A stretch of DNA of 34,245 bases, taken from the NCBI GenBank assembly GCA_003568415.1, contig PWXV01000071.1, positions 1 through 34,245 of the forward strand, read 5' to 3'. The notes beneath the pieces were generated by a model. The model saw only the letters and a list, made by a program, of their open reading frames with translations, did not search any database and had not been told where the DNA came from. The translations under genes were made by a program, and so were the position numbers. Shown one piece after another: positions 27,591-34,245 of this stretch (position 1 is its first letter; each line of letters begins with the position of its first letter). The DNA is from Ignavibacteriales bacterium. GTDB taxonomy: Bacteria > Bacteroidota > Ignavibacteria > T3Sed10-11.

Positions 27591-29371
27591 TCGAGCAAAT
27601 TAAACACGTCAATCAACTTGATTATATTGTCATCGGGGTGTATATAATTATGTTGAGTGTGGTTGGTGTTTATCTAACCCGGTTCAACAAAACATCCGAT
27701 GACTTTTTCAAGGGCGGCGGAAAGATACCCTGGTGGATTGCGGGATTATCCACCTTTGTCTCCGGTTTTTCAGCATTTATGTTTGTTGCAGCTGCCGGAT
27801 ATACCTATGCAAACGGGTTGCCGGCAGTTGTGATGTTTACCTCTGCATTCTGGGGGTACTGGATAGGTTACTATGTATATGCGAAAAAATGGAGCAGGGC
27901 AAGACTTTCGTCACCTATGGAATTTCTTACCCGGCGGTATTCCCAATCCACTACCTATTACTATACATTACTATCGATTATACCTGCGATACTCGGTCTC
28001 GGATTGGCTATATATATTTTGTGTATATTCATTGCAACGTCCCTCGGGATAATCTCGATGGAGTTTAATCTCGGTTTCGTTACATTGAATGGACTCGAGT
28101 TCACTATCGTTGTTGCAGGATTAGTGCTGCTGATATACACAAGTGCCGGCGGACTCTGGGCGGTTGTCATTACCGATGTTCTGCAATTCATCATAATTAT
28201 TATAATCACAATACTTATCTTCCCCCTTTCGTTTGCCGCACTTGGTGCGGGAGAGGGTATATTGGCGGGAATGCGTACACTGACGGCAGACTCACCCCCC
28301 GGATATCTGAGTCTGATCGAGGTATTAAAGAATCCCATTTTTTATCTGGCCTATATTACAAATACTATACTTGGCTATAATGCTGCCTGGTATGTAGGTC
28401 AGCGATATTACAGCGTACCGACCGAACGGGATGCACGGAAAATGGCTGTACTTGCCGGCATTTTAAGCCTAATCCTGCCGATCCTCTGGATTGCACCGAC
28501 AATGACTGCTCGCTTACTTTTTCCCGATATGGGTGCAATCTGGCCGGAATTAGCCGATCCTGCCGAAGCATCATTTGTTACGCTTGCGCTGATATTACTT
28601 CCAAACGGATTGATCGGTATAGCCATCTCTGCAATACTTGCCGCTACCATGAGCTCTGTGGATACACAGATTAATTATGTCGCTTCGATCCTAGTCAAAG
28701 ATGTATATATTAAATTCAGGCGGTCTGTCACGGGAATGGTTCCCACGGAACGACGGCAGTTACGTATGGGTAGAATTACCGCCTTTGTGCTGGGAGTCAG
28801 TGCCATCGGTACCGCACTCATCGTGCAGCGAACGCACGGTGTTTTTGAATTTGCATTAATGTACTATTCGTGGTTTGCGCCGTCATTACTTACTCCCGTT
28901 ATGCTCGGATTCGTTTATACAAAAACCCCATCGTGGTCGGGAATTGCATCGGTAACTGCAGGTCTTATTGTGGTTTTGTTTGCAAATGTTGTTCTCGATG
29001 TGACGGCGTATCAGTATCAGGTCAATGTCTTCGGCGGGGTACTGGCAAGCGGACTCGTATTCTGGGTATCGGCATTCTGGAAGGATAAGAGAGAGGAAGA
29101 TATAAAACGTATTGAAACGTTTCGTAAAGACCTTCAAACACCTGTGCTTCAAACAACGAAACACCTCGATGCAAATGCATTGAACTCATATAAAATAGTG
29201 GGATGGTTAACTGCAATTATCGGTGCCGTGCTTATGGTATTATATCTGGTTCCGGCTTCTATCGAAGTCCACCGGTTGAATTTATTAATCGGATCGGGTA
29301 CGATGTTTGTCGGAATTGCAATATTACTTTATTTCCGGCGCTTAACAAAAGAGGCGATGAATAAATCATGA
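27587..29371 (+). CDS. Sodium:solute symporter (SSS family)
   Basis: A protein of 594 residues with about 13-15 hydrophobic segments and short charged loops, typical of SSS/SLC5 transporters. Family-like text includes SDDFFKGGGKIPWWIAGLS near the N-terminus and the Na+-site helix ILAATMSSVDTQINY, where the Ser-Ser residues bind sodium in known members. It should sit in the inner membrane and bring in mono- or small oligosaccharides, or uronates, with sodium. This is the only transporter in the window. It overlaps the lyase gene by four bases before it and the nitrilase gene by four bases after it. No phosphorylation accompanies this type of uptake, so a separate kinase is needed, and a PfkB gene lies two genes upstream. 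Confidence 0.95.
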   Translation: MIEQIKHVNQLDYIVIGVYIIMLSVVGVYLTRFNKTSDDFFKGGGKIPWWIAGLSTFVSGFSAFMFVAAAGYTYANGLPAVVMFTSAFWGYWIGYYVYAKKWSRARLSSPMEFLTRRYSQSTTYYYTLLSIIPAILGLGLAIYILCIFIATSLGIISMEFNLGFVTLNGLEFTIVVAGLVLLIYTSAGGLWAVVITDVLQFIIIIIITILIFPLSFAALGAGEGILAGMRTLTADSPPGYLSLIEVLKNPIFYLAYITNTILGYNAAWYVGQRYYSVPTERDARKMAVLAGILSLILPILWIAPTMTARLLFPDMGAIWPELADPAEASFVTLALILLPNGLIGIAISAILAATMSSVDTQINYVASILVKDVYIKFRRSVTGMVPTERRQLRMGRITAFVLGVSAIGTALIVQRTHGVFEFALMYYSWFAPSLLTPVMLGFVYTKTPSWSGIASVTAGLIVVLFANVVLDVTAYQYQVNVFGGVLASGLVFWVSAFWKDKREEDIKRIETFRKDLQTPVLQTTKHLDANALNSYKIVGWLTAIIGAVLMVLYLVPASIEVHRLNLLIGSGTMFVGIAILLYFRRLTKEAMNKS

Positions 29372-30243
29372 AACACAAAACAAGCGGCGAAATTGTCAGG
29401 ATTAGTACAATTCAATTACCGGCAGAGGTGGATGGAGAAACTACCGAAGAAAAAAAGCGAAATAACCTGTCGTATATCCGTTCAATGCTGATAACGGCCG
29501 GAGAAAGGAAGTCTGATCTGGTTTTACTTGGTGAATATGCAAATCTCCATCACCGCGCATCATCAGACGATAGCACAGAGTATATTGCAGAGGATATTCC
29601 TGAAGCAACTGCAAACACCGCTGCACAACTTGCCAGGCTATACAGGATGAATATTGTATTACCTATGTATGGCAAATATAATAATGTTATATCAAATTAT
29701 GCAGTTATTATTGATCGTAACGGTACAATAGTTGATTGCTATCAGAAAACACACATGACCGAACAGGAACAGCAGCTCGGGATGGTTCCCGGCAATGTAA
29801 TACCCGTTTTTAAACTTGATTGCTGTACAATAGGTTGTATGACGTGTATGGATATAGAGTACCCCGAAGTAGCTCAAATCCTTATGCTTGAGGGGGCACA
29901 GATATTGTTGTTTCCCCATGTTCAGGCATCCTGGGGGGAAGTTGACTGGGAGATCAGATACCGGTCACGGGCGATCGATACCGGGCTTTACGTGGTCTCT
30001 GCAAATTACGGATATCCTGCCGGTATATGGTCACCCGGAAAGATAATAGGTCGCAGCGGGATAGTCGGCCGTGATGGATTGATACTTGCCGATGCGGGCC
30101 GGAGTATTACAGTTGTTACAGTTGATATTGATCTTTCGGAGAAGCGGTTAACGGAATTTCATTTTTCCCGAAAGATAGACCGGACTGCGGCCGTGATCGC
30201 ATCGCGCAGGCCGGAATTGTATAAAACGCTGATCGAAAAATAG
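29368..30243 (+). CDS. Nitrilase-superfamily carbon-nitrogen hydrolase
   Basis: A protein of 291 residues, normal for the family. The catalytic triad is visible: Glu56 (LLGEYAN), Lys127 (YQKTHM) and Cys160 (CMTCMDIEYPE). No signal peptide is present, so the protein is cytoplasmic. Members hydrolyse amides, carbamoyl groups or nitriles. Together with the aminotransferase and the amidohydrolase it gives the locus a nitrogen-handling side, perhaps removing an amide or carbamoyl substituent from the imported sugar (inference). It starts by a four-base overlap with the symporter, and its stop is followed by the large palindrome at 30255. Confidence 0.92.
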   Translation: MKHKTSGEIVRISTIQLPAEVDGETTEEKKRNNLSYIRSMLITAGERKSDLVLLGEYANLHHRASSDDSTEYIAEDIPEATANTAAQLARLYRMNIVLPMYGKYNNVISNYAVIIDRNGTIVDCYQKTHMTEQEQQLGMVPGNVIPVFKLDCCTIGCMTCMDIEYPEVAQILMLEGAQILLFPHVQASWGEVDWEIRYRSRAIDTGLYVVSANYGYPAGIWSPGKIIGRSGIVGRDGLILADAGRSITVVTVDIDLSEKRLTEFHFSRKIDRTAAVIASRRPELYKTLIEK

Positions 30244-30254
30244 ATTACTAACAG

Positions 30255-30473
30255 ATGTTACGCAAAATAGAACATTTATTGGTTTAATGATTGGAAATCC
30301 TAAGCACTAAATCCGAAATCCTAAACAATACCAAAATTCTAATGACAAAATGTTCAAAAAAACGTAAGATGGAGAAGTTTTTAGCATTTGGATTTCGGTC
30401 ATTTGGATTTGTTTAGGATTTAGGTCATTAGTATTTAGAGTTTTGTGGTACCTTTTTCGATTGTACGTAACAT
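30255..30473. repeat. Large imperfect AT-rich palindrome in the 286-nt intergenic spacer
   Basis: The spacer between the nitrilase and manA (30244-30529) has no gene. It holds an imperfect inverted repeat bounded by ATGTTACG (30255-30262) and CGTAACAT (30466-30473). Inside, AAATCCTAAACA (30316-30327) matches TGTTTAGGATTT (30410-30421) exactly, and flanking arms of about 60 bases pair partially. Short units like ATTTGGATTT recur. I have the impression of similar AT-rich interspersed palindromes in uncultured bacterial genomes, so it may be a dispersed, MITE-like repeat. It may also act as a bidirectional hairpin between the two transcription blocks. No CRISPR structure is present. Confidence 0.65.
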
Positions 30474-30517
30474 AAGTTACTAAAAACTAATTGAGGTGTA
30501 TTGACACTAAACAAAAC

Positions 30518-30524
30518 GGAGGTG
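30518..30524 (+). promoter_or_regulatory. Ribosome binding site deciding the manA start
   Basis: GGAGGTG lies five to seven bases before ATG 30530. This fixes the start at 30530 rather than at an in-frame TTG at 30491, which has no such site. Confidence 0.8.
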
Positions 30525-30529
30525 CAAAG

Positions 30530-31642
30530 ATGAAACACCTGAAGAAAATAGTAAATGCACCGATACTGCTTGAAGAAAATCGCGTATGGAGATTTTATTC
30601 CGGCGGTAAAATGATCGATGAGCTGAATGGCTTGTATGGAGCAGAAGACAGCAATTTTCCGGAAGATTGGGTCGGATCGACCGTACAGGCAGATAATCCC
30701 GATGAATATTACCGGAAAGATGAGGGTGTCTCGGTTATTCGGGGCAAACTTGCCAAACCGGTTACTCTGAATATGGTATTTGAGGAATATCCACTCGAGA
30801 TGCTCGGTGATGATCACATTAAGCAGTTTGGTACCAATCCCGCACTGTTGGTCAAATTGCTTGATACATCAATACGATTACTGGTGCATGCTCATCCGCA
30901 TAAGAGTTTTGCCCGCGAACATCTTCAGGTCCGATTCGGGAAAACAGAAGCGTGGTGTATCCTCAATACGCGCTCGGAAATTGAAGAGCCGTATATTTTA
31001 CTCGGTTTCAAAAAAGATATGAACACCGAGCGGTTGAAAGATATACTCGATAACCAGCATATCGATGAATTGCTTGAAAACATGCATCGCATCCCGATAA
31101 AAGCAGGAGATGTGATCTATGTGCCGGGAGGTGTACCCCATGGCATCGGAGAGGGAACGTTTATGGTAGAATTACAGGAACCGTCGGATCTGGCAATATT
31201 TCTTGAGCGAAGCTGCGGCGGATTTAAAATTAAAGAAGAGGATTCATATCTCGGTCTTGAGAAAGATCTCACCCTTACTGCCATTGATACAACGCAATAT
31301 TCGATGCAACAGGTAAGAGAGAAGTTTTTTATTGAACCTGAAAAATTGAGACAGGAGGGTGAGAGCATCGAGTATACATTGCTGGGGTATGATACAACCG
31401 AATGTTTTGCTGCAACACGGCTTGAGGTTGACAGCCATATGGGTGACGTTACAAATGACCGGTATTCCATTCTGATTGTGCTGCACGGTGAAGGGAAGAT
31501 ACTGCACAGGAACGGAGAAACAATAATAGGCCGCGGTAACCGGTTGTTTATTCCCGCAGGCATAGGAGAATATGAGTATGTAACCACAAATCATTTAACG
31601 ATAATAAAATGCCTGCCTGCTCAGCTCACGGTACATCATTGA
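30530..31642 (+). CDS. manA: Mannose-6-phosphate isomerase, class I
   Basis: A protein of 370 residues from ATG 30530, with a strong GGAGG just before it. Type I phosphomannose isomerase features are visible: VHAHPHKSFA (zinc-site His residues, where E. coli ManA has a QVHP-type segment), GKTEAWCIL (zinc-site Glu region) and VPGGVPHGIGEGTFMVELQEPSDL (zinc His plus catalytic surround). It converts mannose 6-phosphate to fructose 6-phosphate in the cytoplasm. It begins the last block, after the palindrome, and is followed by an aldolase and a phosphofructokinase-type gene. That gives a short route from mannose 6-phosphate to triose phosphates, which matches the GH38 alpha-mannosidase upstream. 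Confidence 0.92.
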   Translation: MKHLKKIVNAPILLEENRVWRFYSGGKMIDELNGLYGAEDSNFPEDWVGSTVQADNPDEYYRKDEGVSVIRGKLAKPVTLNMVFEEYPLEMLGDDHIKQFGTNPALLVKLLDTSIRLLVHAHPHKSFAREHLQVRFGKTEAWCILNTRSEIEEPYILLGFKKDMNTERLKDILDNQHIDELLENMHRIPIKAGDVIYVPGGVPHGIGEGTFMVELQEPSDLAIFLERSCGGFKIKEEDSYLGLEKDLTLTAIDTTQYSMQQVREKFFIEPEKLRQEGESIEYTLLGYDTTECFAATRLEVDSHMGDVTNDRYSILIVLHGEGKILHRNGETIIGRGNRLFIPAGIGEYEYVTTNHLTIIKCLPAQLTVHH

Positions 31643-31650
31643 TAGTAAAT

Positions 31651-32490
31651 ATGAAGGAATATATGAATACAGGAAAACAAATTCGATTGAACAGATTCTG
31701 GAAAAACGAACGGACATTTATAATTCCGTTCGATCACGGGATCCATGCAGGAGTTGCCGAAGGACTTGAAGATCCGGAACGTCTTGCTGAACTTATAGTA
31801 CGATCGCCGGTGGATGGGGTACTTGTTACTCCCGGGATGATAAAAAATATCGCTCCGGTAATTAAAGACCTTGCTGTAATGCTCCGTATCGACGGTGCCT
31901 TCACGTCATTCACCCCGGAACCCGGAGATTTCAATTCGTTGTATACGGTCGAAGATGCATTACACTTCGGTGCCGATGCGGTAATTGTAATGACCTATAT
32001 CGGAACGCCGTATGAGCAGAACTCGCTCATTCGCTTAGGACAAACCGCTGCGGATGGCGATCATCACGGGATGCCTGTTGCTGCAGAAATACTTTCTCCG
32101 TCTTTACTGAATGATCACTTCGGCCGGGATATGCACGCATGTGATGACGGAAGTATGAATGTTCTCGATCAGATAAAACATATAACGAGAATCGGTATGG
32201 AACACGGTGCCGATATTATTAAAACCCGCTACTTCGGTGAACCGCAATTATATAAAGAAATAATTGAAACTGCCGGTGTGCCGGTTATTGTTGCCGGCGG
32301 CCCGAAAAAAGATGATACCGATGAAGCACTCCTGCAGCTTGCATATGATATTGTGCAGAGCGGTGCCGCCGGTATTATTTTCGGACGTAACGTTTGGCAG
32401 CATCCTAATGTCGAGAAGATTATTCGTGCAATGGCTGTTATAATACACGAAAACGAGACCGTTTCCAAAGCACTGAAATTACTTCGATGA
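31651..32490 (+). CDS. Class I fructose-bisphosphate aldolase, DhnA/LsrF type
   Basis: A protein of 279 residues from ATG 31651. Motifs of the archaeal-type class I aldolase/DhnA family are visible: IPFDHGIHAG near the N-terminus, Schiff-base Lys191 in ADIIKTRYFG, and VIVAGGPKKDD then GAAGIIFGRNVWQ forming the phosphate site. It should split fructose 1,6-bisphosphate (or a related ketose phosphate) to dihydroxyacetone phosphate and an aldehyde. LsrF-like relatives act as thiolases and other members use keto-deoxy substrates, so the substrate is inferred from the neighbours. The upstream ATG at 31609 lies inside manA; 31663, with AAGGAA before it, is a second possible start. The end overlaps the kinase by four bases. 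Confidence 0.9.
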   Translation: MKEYMNTGKQIRLNRFWKNERTFIIPFDHGIHAGVAEGLEDPERLAELIVRSPVDGVLVTPGMIKNIAPVIKDLAVMLRIDGAFTSFTPEPGDFNSLYTVEDALHFGADAVIVMTYIGTPYEQNSLIRLGQTAADGDHHGMPVAAEILSPSLLNDHFGRDMHACDDGSMNVLDQIKHITRIGMEHGADIIKTRYFGEPQLYKEIIETAGVPVIVAGGPKKDDTDEALLQLAYDIVQSGAAGIIFGRNVWQHPNVEKIIRAMAVIIHENETVSKALKLLR

Positions 32491-33413
32491 TTACTACCGT
32501 CACGCTCAACACAATGGTTGATAAGACTGTGTATGTTTCCCGTCTGCGGAAAGGTAAAATAGAACGTGCACATCGTGTGGACATGATAGCCGGTGGGAAA
32601 GGAGTCAATGTATCACGGCAGTTGCAGTTACTTGGTTGCGATACCATTGCCACCGGTTTTTACGGCGGTGAAACCGGAATGATCATATCGCGGCTGCTGA
32701 CCGGTGAAGGCATCCGTCATGATTTTGTCACTGTTGATTCGATGACACGGGAAGGAGTAACGTATCGGGAAAGCGAAGGAACGATAACGGCGGTCTTTGA
32801 ACCACCGCATACCGTTTCGCGGGTTGAAGCCGCAGAGCTGACCAGGAAATGCATGCAGCTTGCAGAGCAAAGTACATGGATTACATGCAACGGTAGTTCA
32901 CCGCATCGAAATGCTAATAGGATTTACCGCGATATACTGGTGAAGCATGCCCGTACAAAGGTTCGAACAGTGCTTGATACTTACGGCGAGTCACTCCGGT
33001 TAAGTATTGATACGAAGCCACATCTATTCAAGCCCAACAAACAGGAATATGAGAAAACGTTTAATGTGGTGCTTGATTCTGAAAAAAGCTATCGCGATGC
33101 ACTTGATGAGTGTCTGAAACAGGGAATAGAGTGTACTATAATAACAAACGGAGAACACCCGGTGTATGCCGCTACACCGGAAGGTCACTGGATTGTATAT
33201 CCGCCGGACGTTAAAACTGTAAATGCTACGGGTTCGGGCGATGCATTGATTGCCGGTTATATATATGCCAGTGAAAATAATAAATCGTTTGAAGAATGTA
33301 CTATAACCGGCGTGGCAGCCGGTGCCGCAAATGCACAACAGTGGCAGGTTGCTAAATCTTCTCTCGAGGAAATATTGAGGTTAAAAGAGCAAGTAACAAT
33401 CAGGAAATTATAA
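32487..33413 (+). CDS. PfkB-family kinase, 1-phosphofructokinase/tagatose-6-phosphate kinase type
   Basis: A protein of 308 residues. It opens with the FruK/LacC-type strand ITTVTLNTMVDKTVYV and the IAGGKGVNVSRQLQLLG motif. It ends with NATGSGDALIAGY, with catalytic Asp252. These features place it with 1-phosphofructokinase, tagatose-6-phosphate kinase and the PfkB isoenzyme of phosphofructokinase. Next to ManA and the aldolase, phosphorylation of fructose 6-phosphate to the bisphosphate is the simplest role (inference). It starts with an ATGA overlap to the aldolase, which suggests tight co-production. A more distant PfkB kinase is at 24520. Confidence 0.9.
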   Translation: MITTVTLNTMVDKTVYVSRLRKGKIERAHRVDMIAGGKGVNVSRQLQLLGCDTIATGFYGGETGMIISRLLTGEGIRHDFVTVDSMTREGVTYRESEGTITAVFEPPHTVSRVEAAELTRKCMQLAEQSTWITCNGSSPHRNANRIYRDILVKHARTKVRTVLDTYGESLRLSIDTKPHLFKPNKQEYEKTFNVVLDSEKSYRDALDECLKQGIECTIITNGEHPVYAATPEGHWIVYPPDVKTVNATGSGDALIAGYIYASENNKSFEECTITGVAAGAANAQQWQVAKSSLEEILRLKEQVTIRKL

Positions 33414-33417
33414 GTTT

Positions 33418-34245
33418 ATGAAGAATTCCATTTTCATCAATGCACTGAACAACAAAAAATCCGGAAGGGTACCTTTCATTCCGGCTATCTATGAACACAA
33501 GGCCTGGTTCATTCATCAAACCCCGTCGCAGGTATGCAAAGGTCCGGAGCTTTTTTTCAGAGCATTAATGGCGGAATATGAGATAGTCCGGGCGGATGCC
33601 TTAACTATCGGACTCGATGTCTATAATATAGAAGCGGAAGCCCTTGGATGTACCGTTACCTATTATTCCGGTGATGATGTATCGATACCTGCGATACCGG
33701 CTGACGGGCACTTGCATTATCCGGGAGTCGATGAATTTCTCAAAATGCCGGTTCCGAATCCTTTAAAATCCGGACGTATGCCGGTCAATATTGAGGTTAC
33801 AAAGCGAATTGTGAAAGAACTTGAAGATGAAATACCCGTTCGCGGCGCTGTTTCGGGTCCGTTCTCACTGGCCGTTATGTTGTTCGGTGTCGAAGAAATT
33901 TTTATTCTTGCAATGAATGATCCGGATGAACTTAGGAAGGTGCTGCAAAAGTGCAGTGATGTTATTCAGGAGTACGGCAAAGCATTCATAGATTCAGGGA
34001 GCGGTATTATCGTATTCGATTCACAGGCAACACCGGAATTAATATCGCCGTCGATGTATGGAAAATTAATTATGCCATTTCACAAGCAATTGATCGATTG
34101 TTTCAAGAATTTGGGATGTGAACACGTACCGCTTATTATCGGGGGTAACACAACCTCCATTATTGATGATTATATTGGAACAGGTGCAAATAACATTTTG
34201 TGCGATGCCCGGTCCGATCATTCTGTATTTCTCGAAAAGTGTTCA
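33418..34245 (+). CDS. Uroporphyrinogen decarboxylase superfamily protein (3' end missing)
   Basis: The frame opens at ATG 33418, four bases after the kinase stop, and stays open for 276 codons to the window edge. It opens with MKNSIFINALNNKKSGRVPF. RGAVSGPFSLAVMLFG near residue 145 is the strand found in MtaA-like members. GGNTTSIIDDY (residues 242-252) matches the MtaA GNTT segment. In MtaA this is preceded by a zinc His-X-Cys; here the aligned residues read Ile-Ile-Gly, so that zinc motif is missing. It is therefore unlikely to be a standard methylcobamide:coenzyme M methyltransferase or haem-pathway HemE. It is the second UroD-like gene of the locus, and both sit near sugar-metabolism genes. 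About 70 or more C-terminal residues lie outside the window. Confidence 0.85.
   Translation, partial: MKNSIFINALNNKKSGRVPFIPAIYEHKAWFIHQTPSQVCKGPELFFRALMAEYEIVRADALTIGLDVYNIEAEALGCTVTYYSGDDVSIPAIPADGHLHYPGVDEFLKMPVPNPLKSGRMPVNIEVTKRIVKELEDEIPVRGAVSGPFSLAVMLFGVEEIFILAMNDPDELRKVLQKCSDVIQEYGKAFIDSGSGIIVFDSQATPELISPSMYGKLIMPFHKQLIDCFKNLGCEHVPLIIGGNTTSIIDDYIGTGANNILCDARSDHSVFLEKCS

Noticed and set aside
30295-30445. CRISPR-like array suggested by recurring short AT-rich words
   Set aside because: There are no equal-length repeats with distinct spacers and no cas genes; the words are arms of one imperfect palindrome.
30501-30506. TTGACA as a -35 promoter element before manA
   Set aside because: No -10-like hexamer lies 16-18 bases downstream, because that stretch is the ribosome site and start codon.
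30491-30529. Longer manA start at the in-frame TTG 30491
   Set aside because: ATG 30530 has GGAGGTG at the right distance, while the added 13 residues match nothing in ManA.
31609-31650. Aldolase start at ATG 31609
   Set aside because: It lies inside the end of manA, has no ribosome site, and adds 14 residues not expected before the family's N-terminus.

Overview
This 34 kb window is one long run of 24 protein-coding genes, all on the + strand and packed with very short gaps or ATGA/TGATG overlaps. It reads as a carbohydrate-catabolism locus from a bacterium. Bacterial features are the Shine-Dalgarno sites (for example at 4878 and 30518), a lipoprotein signal, a Tat-type signal and polycistronic packing. 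I cannot name the species. Secreted Asp-box (BNR) propellers, Gfo/Idh/MocA and UroD-like proteins, tandem amidohydrolases and an SSS symporter without SusC/SusD suggest an uncultivated lineage of the Planctomycetota/Poribacteria/KSB1/Latescibacterota kind. That placement is inference only. Both ends of the window cut through genes.

Region A (2-6119): the 3' part of a Gfo/Idh/MocA oxidoreductase, a UroD-superfamily protein, a GH38 alpha-mannosidase and a two-half ferritin-like (DUF455-type) putative diiron protein. Region B (6147-9391): a lipoprotein M28 aminopeptidase overlapping a secreted seven-Asp-box propeller protein. Region C (9416-15859): two tandem paralogous ~795-residue proteins, probably TIM-barrel glycoside hydrolases of a family I cannot assign, then an (alpha/alpha)6 six-hairpin glycosidase. 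None of these three has a signal peptide.

Region D (15961-24523), after a ~100 nt gap with a 13-bp inverted repeat: a class III aminotransferase, a two-domain amidohydrolase whose first half has lost its metal ligands, and a duplicated secreted module. Each copy of the module is a small Asp-box propeller followed by a ~600-residue protein of toroid/lyase-like appearance. Region E (24520-30243): PfkB sugar kinase, Tat-exported heparinase II/III-like lyase, sodium:solute symporter and nitrilase-family hydrolase, mostly joined by 4-nt overlaps.

Region F (30530-34245) follows a 286-nt AT-rich spacer holding a large imperfect palindrome. It encodes mannose-6-phosphate isomerase, a class I (DhnA-type) aldolase, a 1-phosphofructokinase-type PfkB and a second, truncated UroD-like gene.

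Working model (inference): exported lyase, peptidase and propeller/toroid proteins open up a mannose-containing, probably protein-linked or otherwise modified glycan outside the cell. The symporter imports pieces, and cytoplasmic glycosidases including GH38 trim them. The oxidoreductase, UroD-like, diiron, aminotransferase and hydrolase genes deal with unusual substituents. ManA, PfkB and aldolase send mannose 6-phosphate to triose phosphates. No regulator, SusC/SusD pair, mobile element, tRNA, rRNA or CRISPR array was found.
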